Shown: piece after piece, positions 1 to 7,284 of the stretch
Position numbering within the stretch: position 1 is the stretch's first letter
Layout of the letters: every line of letters starts with the position of its first letter
DNA from: Pseudobutyrivibrio ruminis
GTDB taxonomy: Bacteria > Bacillota > Clostridia > Lachnospirales > Lachnospiraceae
DNA length: 64,000 nt
Direction of reading: 5' to 3'
Assembly (NCBI RefSeq): GCF_015057245.1
Contig: NZ_SVET01000006.1
Coordinates: forward strand, 62,001-126,000
Made by a program: the position numbers and the translations under genes
Notes under the pieces: model-generated
Database searches by the model: none
What the model was told of the DNA's origin: nothing
Seen by the model: the letters and a program-made list of their open reading frames with translations, nothing else

Positions 1-1
1 A

Positions 2-421
2 AGATTTGTTGTTGGAAAGAGCTACGGCTCAACAGCTACAATTGTTCCTCTTGTAGTTTGCGCTGCACCTTATATTGCACGTATGGTAGAGTCTTCTCTT
101 AATGAAGTGGACCCAGGTGTTATTGAGGCTGCAAAGTCAATGGGCGCTAGCAACTGGGATATTGTGTTCAAGGTAATGCTTGTTGAAGCTCGTACATCAC
201 TTATCGTAGGCGCTACTATCACAACTGGAAATATCCTTGGATATTCTGCAATGTCTGGTACAGTCGGTGGTGGCGGACTTGGCGATATTGCCGTTCGTTA
301 CGGATATTACAGATGGCAGACAGATATTATGATTGTCACTGTTATTCTTTTGATTATCTTATTCCAGATTATTCAAAATGTTGGAATGAAAGTTGCTAGT
401 AATTTAGATAAGAGAAAGTAG
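2..421 (+). CDS. metI: methionine ABC transporter permease, C-terminal part
   Basis: The reading frame is open from the left edge of the window, so only the last 139 residues are present. They include the coupling-loop motif EAAKSMGAS that contacts the ATPase, a glycine-rich stretch after it (SGTVGGGGLGDIAVRYGY) typical of MetI-type permeases, and a final membrane helix rich in Val, Ile and Leu. In this family the permease works with MetN (ATPase) and MetQ (lipoprotein) to import methionine; those genes would lie to the left. A strong terminator follows the stop codon, so this is probably the last gene of its operon or followed by nothing on this side. Confidence 0.88.
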   Translation, partial: RFVVGKSYGSTATIVPLVVCAAPYIARMVESSLNEVDPGVIEAAKSMGASNWDIVFKVMLVEARTSLIVGATITTGNILGYSAMSGTVGGGGLGDIAVRYGYYRWQTDIMIVTVILLIILFQIIQNVGMKVASNLDKRK

Positions 422-453
422 TTAGATTTTCAATAATTATGAATAAACAGAAG

Positions 454-485
454 GAGCACTCCAAAAGATTGGAGTGCTCTTTTTT
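454..485 (+). terminator. intrinsic terminator of metI
   Basis: An 11-bp perfect stem (454-464 with 469-479), four-base loop and a run of T follow the metI stop. It reaches the end of the convergent HxlR gene and separates the two units. Confidence 0.85.
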
Positions 486-807
486 ACATATTCTCTTTAT
501 AATTTGTACCCCATGCTTCCATTGATTTGATTATTGGACGCATAGATTCACCGAGCTCTGAAAGAGCATATTCCACATGAGGAGGTACCTCTGGATAAAC
601 AGTTCTAGTAATTATTCCATCTTCTTCCATAGAACGAAGAGAATCAGTAAGAACTTTTTGGCTGATTCCTTCTAGACTATTCTTCAATTCATTGAATCTC
701 CAAGGTCGAACCAGGAGATTTCTCATTATAAGTAATTTCCATTTGCTACCGATTAAGCTAACAGTTGTAGCTACTGGGCATTCAGGTAATTCTTCTTTTG
801 TTTTCAT
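484..807 (-). CDS. HxlR-family winged-helix transcriptional regulator
   Basis: The 107-residue product has the HxlR pattern: an N-terminal CPV motif (Cys11), the SKWKLLIMRNLL helix, FNELKNSLEGISQKVLTDSLRSME as recognition region and a C-terminal wing ending near GESMRPIIKSMEAWG. Family members are small dimeric regulators, several of which use the N-terminal Cys to sense quinones, aldehydes or disulfide stress. The start is fixed by an AAAGGAG ribosome site. The gene is divergent from the ACGX peptide operon, and the intervening region holds a two-part palindromic site found again before the sirtuin gene. Inferred: it controls both operons and itself. Binding is not shown by sequence alone. 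Confidence 0.88.
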   Translation of the reverse strand: MKTKEELPECPVATTVSLIGSKWKLLIMRNLLVRPWRFNELKNSLEGISQKVLTDSLRSMEEDGIITRTVYPEVPPHVEYALSELGESMRPIIKSMEAWGTNYKENM

Positions 808-905
808 TGTAAACTCCTTTCGTATAAGCGAGATTCATAAGTATCAATTTGAATGTAACATCATTTATGAATTCAATATAACACCTTTTTTTTATTAAGT
901 CGATA

Positions 906-946
906 AGTTACAAAAAGGTAACTGAGTAATAAAAAAGTGCGTACTT
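906..946 (+). promoter_or_regulatory. two-part operator upstream of ACGX operon (copy A)
   Basis: Seen: an inverted repeat AGTTAC-N6-GTAACT at 906-923, then 29 bases from its start the element AAGTGCGTACTT at 935-946. A near-identical arrangement with the same spacing lies at 5785-5825. Inferred: binding site of the divergently encoded HxlR protein. A possible -10 (TATATT) lies at 968-973. Confidence 0.6.
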
Positions 947-1031
947 TTTCTTTTTATATAGCGCTGATATATTGAAGACAACGAAAGCAATAGGGCTTTC
1001 AAAAATAATTATTTCAAAGGAGGAATTTACA

Positions 1032-1178
1032 ATGGCACTTTCAAATCTTTACGGATGGGTAAATGGAAACGCTCAGACAGCTGCAGCTTGTGGCACAGCA
1101 TGTGGAGCTGGTGATGGAACAGACAAGAAGGCAGCATGCGGTACAGCGTGTGGCGCTGGCGATGGCGAAGGTAAGTAA
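1032..1178 (+). CDS. ACGX-repeat RiPP precursor peptide
   Basis: A 48-residue peptide with an AAAGGAGG ribosome site just upstream; the longer frame starting at 972 has no such site and is rejected. After a short leader (MALSNLYGWVNGNAQTAA) come two near-identical repeats of AACGTACGAGDG, giving four cysteines in a C-G-T-A-C pattern. This matches the ACGX-repeat peptides catalogued beside dedicated radical SAM/SPASM enzymes. The modifying enzyme is the next gene, 32 bases downstream. Known: the family is recognised bioinformatically as a ribosomally made, post-translationally modified peptide. Inferred: thioether or other radical crosslinks on the repeats. No export or protease gene is adjacent, so the product may act inside the cell. 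Confidence 0.85.
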   Translation: MALSNLYGWVNGNAQTAAACGTACGAGDGTDKKAACGTACGAGDGEGK

Positions 1179-1210
1179 TTAAGAATCTATAGAAGTAACA
1201 GGAGGCAGGT

Positions 1211-2260
1211 ATGAAATCTTATTTTTCTTTTCAATGGCATATTACAGATGAATGTGATCAAAGATGTAAACATTGCTATATATATTCAAGTGGTAAACAT
1301 ACCTGCCTGGATTCTATGAATTGGAAACAGATGGAGGATACCTTTTATAATTGCTTGGATTTTTGTGAAGTATATGGGCGTACTCCATATTTTTATATAA
1401 CTGGTGGTGATCCTATTCTTCATCCTGATTTTTGGAGATTATTGGAGTTGCTGCATGAACATGATATTAAATTTACTATTTTGGGAAATCCATTTCATTT
1501 AAATGATCAGGTGTGTAGAGAATTGAAATGGTATGGCTGCGAAAAATATCAGCTCTCATTGGATGGTCTAAGAGAAACTCATGATTGGTTTAGAAAACCA
1601 GGTTCTTTTGATTGTACTCTTGAAAAAATAGGTTGTCTTAATAAGGCAGGAATTCGAAGTGTGATTATGACCACAGTATCAAAAACTAATCGAATGGAAG
1701 TACCTGGGATTATAGATGAAGTAGTAAAGGCTGGAGCTAATGTGTTTGCCTTTGCTAGATATGTACCAAGCGGTGGTGATTTGGATGCAACCATGACAGC
1801 GGCAGAATATAGAGATTTACTAGCAACTTGTGACAAGAAGTTTAAGGAATATAAGACTGAAGGATGTGAAACTTATTTCAATAAAAAGGACCATCTTTGG
1901 ACATTGTATGAATATGAGATTGGTGAGTTTCATATTCCAGAGGATGCTGCTCCAGGTATGATTTATGGTGGATGCAATTGTGGAAACTGTCATATGACAA
2001 TACTTCCAACTGGGGATATCTATGCGTGCAGGCGTGTGGCTGACAGTAAAGTTGGTAACGTATTTACGGATAGAATAGCTGACTTATGGGAGACTGGATT
2101 TGAGGATTATCGTGAATACGATAAATTTGAAAAATGTAATAGATGTAAGCTGAAGCCTTGGTGCAGAGGCTGTCCTGCAGTTTCAAAGGGGACAAATGGC
2201 AGCTTTTATGCTGACGACCCACAGTGCTGGGCTGATGAGAATAGCGAATTATTTAGGTGA
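1211..2260 (+). CDS. radical SAM/SPASM peptide maturase, ACGX system
   Basis: This 349-residue protein has the radical SAM cluster motif C15-X3-C19-X2-C22 and the SAM-binding GGDP at 65-68. Its C-terminal SPASM domain has cysteines at 255, 257, 260, 273, 309, 312, 318, 321 and 339, enough for two auxiliary iron-sulfur clusters. Such enzymes modify short peptides by radical chemistry. It lies directly after the ACGX precursor with an AGGAGG ribosome site, and its stop overlaps the region where the next gene starts, so the genes are co-transcribed. No separate RRE leader-binding protein is visible. Assignment to the ACGX group rests on the neighbouring peptide and overall architecture. Confidence 0.88.
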   Translation: MKSYFSFQWHITDECDQRCKHCYIYSSGKHTCLDSMNWKQMEDTFYNCLDFCEVYGRTPYFYITGGDPILHPDFWRLLELLHEHDIKFTILGNPFHLNDQVCRELKWYGCEKYQLSLDGLRETHDWFRKPGSFDCTLEKIGCLNKAGIRSVIMTTVSKTNRMEVPGIIDEVVKAGANVFAFARYVPSGGDLDATMTAAEYRDLLATCDKKFKEYKTEGCETYFNKKDHLWTLYEYEIGEFHIPEDAAPGMIYGGCNCGNCHMTILPTGDIYACRRVADSKVGNVFTDRIADLWETGFEDYREYDKFEKCNRCKLKPWCRGCPAVSKGTNGSFYADDPQCWADENSELFR

Positions 2261-2268
2261 GAGAAAAT

Positions 2269-3213
2269 ATGAAAGCTTTGGTATTAGATGAAAAAATAGA
2301 TGAATATGAATTAAGTGATGTGGCTATTCCTAAAGTAAAGCCAGGCTGGGTGCTAGTGAAGGTAAAAGCTTTTGGGATGAATCATTCTGAACAAATTCTG
2401 AGGAAAGAAGAGATAAAGTATGACTATATAAAAAAGCCTATTATACCTGGCATTGAGTGTGTAGGTGAGATAGCAGATGGCTCAGATTCTTCCCTTAAAG
2501 TAGGCCAAAAAGTAGTTGCTTTGATGGGCGGCATGGGACGTTCATTTAATGGAAGTTACGCCGAATATGCCCTGCTTCCAGCACATCATGTGTTTCCAAT
2601 TGAAAGCGATTTGAATTGGGAGCAGCTTGCGGCAATTCCAGAAACTTACTTCACTGCATGGGGCTCTTTATTCGAATGTCTACATCTAAAGCCTGAAGAC
2701 ACGCTTCTAATTAGAGGAGCAAGTTGCGCTTTAGGATATGCATCTTTACAAATCGCAAAAGCGTTGGGCTGTAAAGTGATTGCAACAACACACAGAGAAA
2801 AATATATTTCGCAGATTTCTGCGGCAGATGAGGTGATTTTGGATGACGGGAAGCTTACAGGAAGAATACAAGGAGTTACCAAGGCACTAGACTTGGTAGG
2901 TCCAAAGTATCTTTTGGATACTCTCACAGCTGTAGAAAAAGGGGCAATTGTTTGCCAAACTGGCATATTAGGTGGAGTTTATGCTTTGAATGGATTTGAT
3001 CCAATAAAGGATGTGCCAAACGGTGTGTATTTGACCGGCTTTTTCTCTAACTATCCAACACAGGAGATTGTGGATGATATGTTTGTATTTTTTAATAAGC
3101 ATAATCTGGAGCCTATCTATGGCCCAGTATTTAGATTCAATGATATCAATGATGCAATAGCTATGCAGGATTCTGGTAAATCTGTGGGGAAAATTGTAGT
3201 TATAGTGGAATGA
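2269..3213 (+). CDS. zinc-free medium-chain dehydrogenase / quinone oxidoreductase-like protein
   Basis: The 314-residue product shows the MDR fold: a GroES-like N-terminus (MNHSEQILRK, then PGIECVGEI) and a Rossmann segment IRGASCALGYASLQIAK binding NAD(P)H, as in quinone oxidoreductases that lack the zinc ligands. The ATG at 2269 is preferred because the protein then begins MKALVL like its homologues; a GTG four codons upstream overlaps the maturase stop. Known: this type reduces quinones or enones and is a common target of HxlR-type regulators. Inferred: it belongs to the ACGX operon, either in redox defence or as a tailoring reductase for the peptide. Confidence 0.8.
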   Translation: MKALVLDEKIDEYELSDVAIPKVKPGWVLVKVKAFGMNHSEQILRKEEIKYDYIKKPIIPGIECVGEIADGSDSSLKVGQKVVALMGGMGRSFNGSYAEYALLPAHHVFPIESDLNWEQLAAIPETYFTAWGSLFECLHLKPEDTLLIRGASCALGYASLQIAKALGCKVIATTHREKYISQISAADEVILDDGKLTGRIQGVTKALDLVGPKYLLDTLTAVEKGAIVCQTGILGGVYALNGFDPIKDVPNGVYLTGFFSNYPTQEIVDDMFVFFNKHNLEPIYGPVFRFNDINDAIAMQDSGKSVGKIVVIVE

Positions 3214-3358
3214 AATTATGATTTCATTATATGATGGTTACTTTATCATGGTCAGCTTTTTCTTACTAGGTTTATATAATTGTGTACTTGATAAGTTTTT
3301 TATACCAACTATAATAGGCATATCTATTAGAAAAGATAAAAGTAAAAGGAGCAAAGTA

Positions 3359-3748
3359 ATGACAATAGAGGAAAGAGCTGATATAGCTGCTAATTTAAAG
3401 GCAACAGGACAGTGCAATTGCACACAGTCTGTACTTAAGGTATTTGAAGATAAAATGGATATTTCTCCAGAGGAGCTTACAAAGCTTGCTGCTGGTTTTG
3501 CAGCAGGTATGGGCTGTATGGAGAGCACATGTGGTGCTCTTATTGGAGCTGTCATGGTAGCGGGCATGGCTACTGATGGAAAAGGAACACCTAGATACTC
3601 TAAGGAGATTGTAAGCAAATTTAACGAAAAATGTGGCGCTACAATCTGCAAGGATTTAAAGGGAATTACAACAGGTCAGGTACTTTGCGATTGTCCTGAT
3701 TGTGTTAGAAACGCAGTGCTTTCTCTGGGAGAGACTGTGGAGATATAA
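3359..3748 (+). CDS. C_GCAxxG_C_C family (putative redox-active) protein
   Basis: A 129-residue cysteine-rich protein with CNC at 19-21, GMGCMESTCGA at 51-60 and later Cys at 92, 97, 110, 112 and 115, the spacing that defines the C_GCAxxG_C_C family. Members are thought to bind a metal or iron-sulfur centre, but the function is not established. The start at 3359 has an AAAGGAG site; a longer frame from 3218 would add a hydrophobic stretch without a ribosome site. It is the last gene before a terminator-like hairpin and is probably the fourth member of the ACGX operon. Confidence 0.8.
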   Translation: MTIEERADIAANLKATGQCNCTQSVLKVFEDKMDISPEELTKLAAGFAAGMGCMESTCGALIGAVMVAGMATDGKGTPRYSKEIVSKFNEKCGATICKDLKGITTGQVLCDCPDCVRNAVLSLGETVEI

Positions 3749-3759
3749 AAAATAATATA

Positions 3760-3787
3760 AAACATGTGTTTGCCTCTAGCTTATAAT
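3760..3787 (+). promoter_or_regulatory. possible dinB promoter with LexA-like box
   Basis: AAAC-N4-GTTT at 3760-3771 resembles the Firmicute SOS box (GAAC-N4-GTTC), and a perfect TATAAT lies at 3782-3787 before dinB. No good -35 is visible. The SOS reading is inference. Confidence 0.4.
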
Positions 3788-3814
3788 GGTGTAATATAAA
3801 GCTAGAGGTTTTTT
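3773..3814 (+). terminator. hairpin plus T-tract between ACGX operon and dinB
   Basis: A 10-bp perfect stem (3773-3782 with 3799-3808) is followed by six T and ends three bases before the dinB ATG. The GAGG of the 3' arm is the only ribosome site for dinB, so the hairpin can both end upstream transcription and mask translation. Confidence 0.6.
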
Positions 3815-3816
3815 AT

Positions 3817-5049
3817 ATGAGTGATAGATTAATATTTCATATTGATGTTAATAGTGCTTTTGTTTCTTGGTCTGCGGTGGAGATGCTAAAAAATGGCGGG
3901 CCTGATTTGCGTGAAGTTCCATCCATAGTTGGTGGCGATCCAGATTCTAGAAGAAGCATTGTAGCGGCAAAATCAATTCCTGCAAAGAAATATGGGATTG
4001 TTACTGGGGAGCCTGTTTCCAGTGCTCTTAGAAAATGTCCTAATCTTGTAATTGCAGGCTCTAATTTTGATTGGTATGTAAAATGTTCCAGAGCTTTCAA
4101 AGCAATATGCCAGGAATATACCCCTACGATGCAATCTTTTTCAATCGATGAAGTATTTTTGGATATGTCTGGCATGAATCTTATTTATCCAGATCCAATT
4201 GCAACAGCTTATGAAATAAAGGATCGAGTCTATAAAGAACTTGGATTCACTGTTAATGTGGGTGTGGCTTCTAATAAATTATGTGCAAAAATGGCTAGCG
4301 ATTTTGAAAAGCCAAATAAGGTGCACACTCTATTTTCAAATGAAATAGAAAGCAAAATGTGGCCTTTACCAGTGGAGGATTTATTCACATGTGGCAAATC
4401 AACATCAGCAAGGCTTAGGAGCCTAGGAATATTTACAATTGGTGAATTGGCGAAATATCCAGTGGAGCAATTGACAATGCTTCTTGGAGAACGTGGGGCC
4501 ATACATTTTCATAATTATGCAAATGGTATAGACGATTCTCCAGTGCTTCAGGAGGCAGAGGATGCAAAGGGATATTCTGCAGAAACAACGGTTGAAGAAG
4601 ATTTAGTAGATATAGAAGCCATCAACCGTCTGCTTTTGGCTCAGACGGATGTAGTCGCAGCACGTATGAGAGCCGATGAGGGAAAATGTAGATGCATAGG
4701 TGTCACATTTAGGAATCTAGATTTTGTAAACAAATCCCATCAAAAAAAGCTTCCGGAAGCTACAGATGTAACAGATATTATTTTTGAAACTGCTAAGCAG
4801 CTAATAAGAGAAAGCTGGCATGGAGAGCCGCTCAGGTTGCTGGGACTGTCTCTATCAGATATAGAAAGAGATGGATTTGAGCAGATGTCGTTATTTCAGG
4901 ATGAGAATAAAGAGAAGAGAAAGGCATTGGATTCCACTCTGGATTCTATAAGAGGAAAATTTGGAAATAGTGCAGTGCAGCGCGCCAGCACCATTGATAC
5001 TAGTAAAAATATCAACAGACGGCATAAGGCCGAACAGGAAAATGAGTAA
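3817..5049 (+). CDS. dinB: Y-family DNA polymerase IV
   Basis: A 410-residue translesion polymerase with the metal-binding Asp10 in HIDVNSAF and the acidic pair in SIDEVF (Asp111, Glu112). A thumb region with helix-hairpin-helix character (TCGKSTSARLRSLGIFTIGELA) and a little-finger domain follow. Length and motif order are normal for Firmicute DinB/UmuC proteins. The extreme C-terminus (about 390-410) is polar and does not show a clear QLSLF-type clamp motif, although EQMSLFQ occurs near residue 355. It replicates past damaged bases at low fidelity. The LexA-like box upstream fits SOS control. Confidence 0.9.
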   Translation: MSDRLIFHIDVNSAFVSWSAVEMLKNGGPDLREVPSIVGGDPDSRRSIVAAKSIPAKKYGIVTGEPVSSALRKCPNLVIAGSNFDWYVKCSRAFKAICQEYTPTMQSFSIDEVFLDMSGMNLIYPDPIATAYEIKDRVYKELGFTVNVGVASNKLCAKMASDFEKPNKVHTLFSNEIESKMWPLPVEDLFTCGKSTSARLRSLGIFTIGELAKYPVEQLTMLLGERGAIHFHNYANGIDDSPVLQEAEDAKGYSAETTVEEDLVDIEAINRLLLAQTDVVAARMRADEGKCRCIGVTFRNLDFVNKSHQKKLPEATDVTDIIFETAKQLIRESWHGEPLRLLGLSLSDIERDGFEQMSLFQDENKEKRKALDSTLDSIRGKFGNSAVQRASTIDTSKNINRRHKAEQENE

Positions 5050-5120
5050 AGATGTCTTAAAATCTGTTGAAATATTTTTCGAAGGATATTACAATAGATT
5101 TGAAGAAGGAGGTGTCTATT

Positions 5121-5414
5121 ATGCCAACAATTACGCCAATATCAGAATTAAGAAATTATGGTCAGGTGTTAGATAAGGTGGAAGAAGGAAAGCCTGTATA
5201 TCTTACTAAAAATGGCCATGGTGAATATAGTATTCATAAGATTGAAGATGAAGATATTTTCGAAAAAGCAAATGCTATGGTTAGACTTCTTAGTGAATTA
5301 CATGCTGGATTTACTTCAGGAGATGAACAAGGTTGGGTAAGTGATGAAGAAGTTGCTAAGCGTATTTCATCAAAGAGAGAGAGGAAAATACAGCAGTTAC
5401 ATGAAGAGTTATAG
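5121..5414 (+). CDS. Phd/YefM-type antitoxin
   Basis: The 97-residue product begins MPTITPISELRNYGQVLDKV, the Phd/YefM DNA-binding N-terminus, followed by KPVYLTKNGHGEYSIHKIED and a charged C-terminal tail that would wrap the toxin. The start at 5121 has an AGAAGGAGG site; the longer frame from 5067 does not. It overlaps the toxin gene by 14 bases, the usual arrangement in type II systems, where antitoxin and complex repress the operon. Confidence 0.88.
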   Translation: MPTITPISELRNYGQVLDKVEEGKPVYLTKNGHGEYSIHKIEDEDIFEKANAMVRLLSELHAGFTSGDEQGWVSDEEVAKRISSKRERKIQQLHEEL

Positions 5415-5718
5415 AATTAGATATTCGCCTATAGCACTTAATGATTTGGAACAAGTTTGGGATGAAGTATGGGAAGCGTCAAGAGATTTTGAAGTTGCTG
5501 ATAATTATACTGAAGGAATCAGAAGTGTCATAAATAGTATTGCTAATCATCCAAAGGCGGGTGAGTGCTTATATTATGAAAATGTTTTCACTGGAATTTA
5601 TTATGTTAACTATAAGAAATATAGTGCATTTTATAGGATAAGAGATGGATATATTGAAGTAGGTCGAATACTGTTTAATAGGAGCGATTATATTAAGAAG
5701 ATAATACATTTTGGATAA
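5401..5718 (+). CDS. ParE/RelE-superfamily toxin
   Basis: A 105-residue basic protein starting MKSYRIRYSPIALNDLEQVW, the typical ParE/RelE N-terminus, with the core NHPKAGECLYYENVFTGIYYVNYKKYSAFYRI and the terminal motif VGRILFNRSDYIK. Whether it attacks gyrase (ParE) or ribosome-bound mRNA (RelE) cannot be read from sequence; RxxDYxK-like endings occur in both. Translationally coupled to the antitoxin. A terminator follows. Confidence 0.88.
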   Translation: MKSYRIRYSPIALNDLEQVWDEVWEASRDFEVADNYTEGIRSVINSIANHPKAGECLYYENVFTGIYYVNYKKYSAFYRIRDGYIEVGRILFNRSDYIKKIIHFG

Positions 5719-5735
5719 CCAATGATATGAATAAT

Positions 5736-5767
5736 AAAAAGGGCTTTATTTTGTGAAGTCCTTTTTT
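5736..5767 (+). terminator. terminator of toxin-antitoxin operon
   Basis: A stem with one G-T pair (AAAAAGGGCTT against AAGTCCTTTTT) ends in a T-run 20 bases after the toxin stop. Confidence 0.7.
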
Positions 5768-5784
5768 GTTACTCAATGTATATT

Positions 5785-5825
5785 GGTTACTTCATGGTAA
5801 CCCAGTTATAAAAAAGTGCGTACTT
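5785..5825 (+). promoter_or_regulatory. two-part operator upstream of sirtuin (copy B) with promoter
   Basis: GGTTAC-N6-GTAACC at 5785-5802 and AAGTGCGTACTT at 5814-5825, spaced exactly as in copy A at 906-946. The outer pair of the inverted repeat differs between copies (A..T versus G..C) but stays symmetric. TATAAT boxes lie at 5847-5852 and 5858-5863, so the second element overlaps the -35 position. Confidence 0.6.
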
Positions 5826-5878
5826 ATTATTTTCTAGGTTGCTTACTATAATGAGACTATAATAAGGAGTGCAAAATT

Positions 5879-6889
5879 ATGGCAGGGAAGATTTTACAGT
5901 ATAAAGGAAAACAGATTGAACAACCTAATGGGTATAGAGATTCAATAGAAAGGGGAATTGCAGCAGTGAGATATTTTAGTGCGGGAGTGTCATATGGAAA
6001 AGGCACAGTTGAAGAAAATATAAATAAGCTTAAGGCTGAGATAAATAATGCAGATGCAATAGTAATTGGTGCAGGAGCTGGAATGTCTACAGCTGCAGGT
6101 TTTATTTATACTGGACCTAGATTTGAAAAGTATTTCTTAGACTTTTCTGAGAAGTATGGGTTTGATGATATGTATTCTGGCGGATTTTATCCTTATCCTA
6201 AGCAGGAAATTTTCTGGGCATATTGGGCCAGATATATTTACATTAATAGATATATGAATACACCAAAAGATACTTATCAAAAGCTTTATGAAATGGTAAA
6301 AGATAAAGATTATTTTGTGATTACTACAAATGTAGATCATTGCTTCCAAAAGGCGGGTTTTGATAAAAAGAGATTGTTTTACACCCAGGGCGATTATGGT
6401 CTGTTTCAAAGCGTTAATCCTGATATTAGGCAGACATTTGACAATGAAGAGTGGGTAATGAAAGCTTTGGAAGCCCAGGGATTTGTGAAGAATGTAGATG
6501 GAATTTTTGAAGTTCCTGGAGATAAAGCCATCAAAATGGAAATTCCTACAGATTTGATTCCTAAGTGCCCAGTGGATGGCAGTCCAGTAACTACAAACTT
6601 ACGGGCGGATGATAAATTTGTGGAGGACGATGGCTGGCACAAAGCATCAGAGGCATACTCAGATTTCTTACGAAGACACGAGTCTTTACATGTTTTATAC
6701 TTAGAATTAGGAGTAGGCAGCAACACTCCTGTAATAATCAAATATCCATTCTGGCAAATGACTGCATCAAATCCAAAGGCTGTGTATGCTTGCTTAAATT
6801 ATGGAGAGGCATATTGTCCGATTGATATAGAAAATCAAAGTATTTGCATTGATGGTGATATAGATGAAATACTTGATATGCTGAAATAA
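5879..6889 (+). CDS. class M sirtuin (SirTM), putative protein ADP-ribosyltransferase
   Basis: The 336-residue protein carries the Sir2 NAD-binding motif GAGAGMSTAAGF (64-75) and TTNVDHCFQKAGF (149-161), followed by TQGDYGLFQ, the pattern of macrodomain-linked sirtuins. Known: in staphylococci and streptococci SirTM enzymes mono-ADP-ribosylate a lipoylated GcvH-like protein in response to oxidative stress, and a co-encoded macrodomain removes the mark. Here the macrodomain gene follows but is internally deleted, and no GcvH-L or lipoate ligase gene is nearby. AAGGAG ribosome site. The upstream operator shared with the ACGX operon implies stress-linked control. Confidence 0.85.
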   Translation: MAGKILQYKGKQIEQPNGYRDSIERGIAAVRYFSAGVSYGKGTVEENINKLKAEINNADAIVIGAGAGMSTAAGFIYTGPRFEKYFLDFSEKYGFDDMYSGGFYPYPKQEIFWAYWARYIYINRYMNTPKDTYQKLYEMVKDKDYFVITTNVDHCFQKAGFDKKRLFYTQGDYGLFQSVNPDIRQTFDNEEWVMKALEAQGFVKNVDGIFEVPGDKAIKMEIPTDLIPKCPVDGSPVTTNLRADDKFVEDDGWHKASEAYSDFLRRHESLHVLYLELGVGSNTPVIIKYPFWQMTASNPKAVYACLNYGEAYCPIDIENQSICIDGDIDEILDMLK

Positions 6890-6903
6890 CTGGAGGGGGT
6901 TTA

Positions 6904-7284
6904 ATGAATCAGGCTGAAAGAAGAATATGGCTCATAAAAGAACTTATGGCAGAGGATGATTATTATCGTAATTACGATATACCCTCAGATGAAAAGGGCC
7001 AGAAGGATTTCCTTCGTGCTCTTATGAATGTGCGAGAGCCAAAGGCTATAAGCGATGAGTTTTTGCAGATTCAGGATGAATATTTAAGTGTTGAAAATGG
7101 AGTAAAATCCATAGCATTTTGTTGCATTTCTACTGGAGTATTTATGTTCCCAAATCAGAGAGCTACGGAGATTGCAGTGGAAACAGTGAAGGATTGGCTT
7201 AGCGCCACAGGCAGTGAGATGAAAGTTGTATTTAATGTATTTAAAGATATGGACCTGGATATATATAGTAGCCTCTTAGGCTAA
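6904..7284 (+). CDS. internally deleted macrodomain ADP-ribose hydrolase
   Basis: A 126-residue frame joins two pieces of the SirTM-linked macrodomain hydrolase. The N-terminal piece (MNQAERRIWLIKELMAED to ISDEFLQIQDEYL, about 55 residues) matches the family's leader region. The C-terminal piece (VKSIAFCCISTGVFMFPNQR to the end) matches the last macrodomain strands. The roughly 135-140 residues between them, which hold the NAAN ADP-ribose loop and the metal-binding residues, are absent; full-length members are about 260-270 residues. The junction keeps frame. A GGAGGGGG ribosome site is retained. The protein cannot form a normal macrodomain, so demodification is probably lost here or done by another protein. 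Confidence 0.8.
   Translation: MNQAERRIWLIKELMAEDDYYRNYDIPSDEKGQKDFLRALMNVREPKAISDEFLQIQDEYLSVENGVKSIAFCCISTGVFMFPNQRATEIAVETVKDWLSATGSEMKVVFNVFKDMDLDIYSSLLG

Noticed and set aside
1032..1178. CRISPR-like or simple DNA repeat in the peptide gene
   Set aside because: The two DNA repeats encode the ACGX peptide repeats and differ at third codon positions, so selection is on the protein.
3218..3358. N-terminal extension of the C_GCAxxG_C_C protein with a hydrophobic stretch
   Set aside because: No ribosome site at 3218, while 3359 has AAAGGAG and gives the family length.
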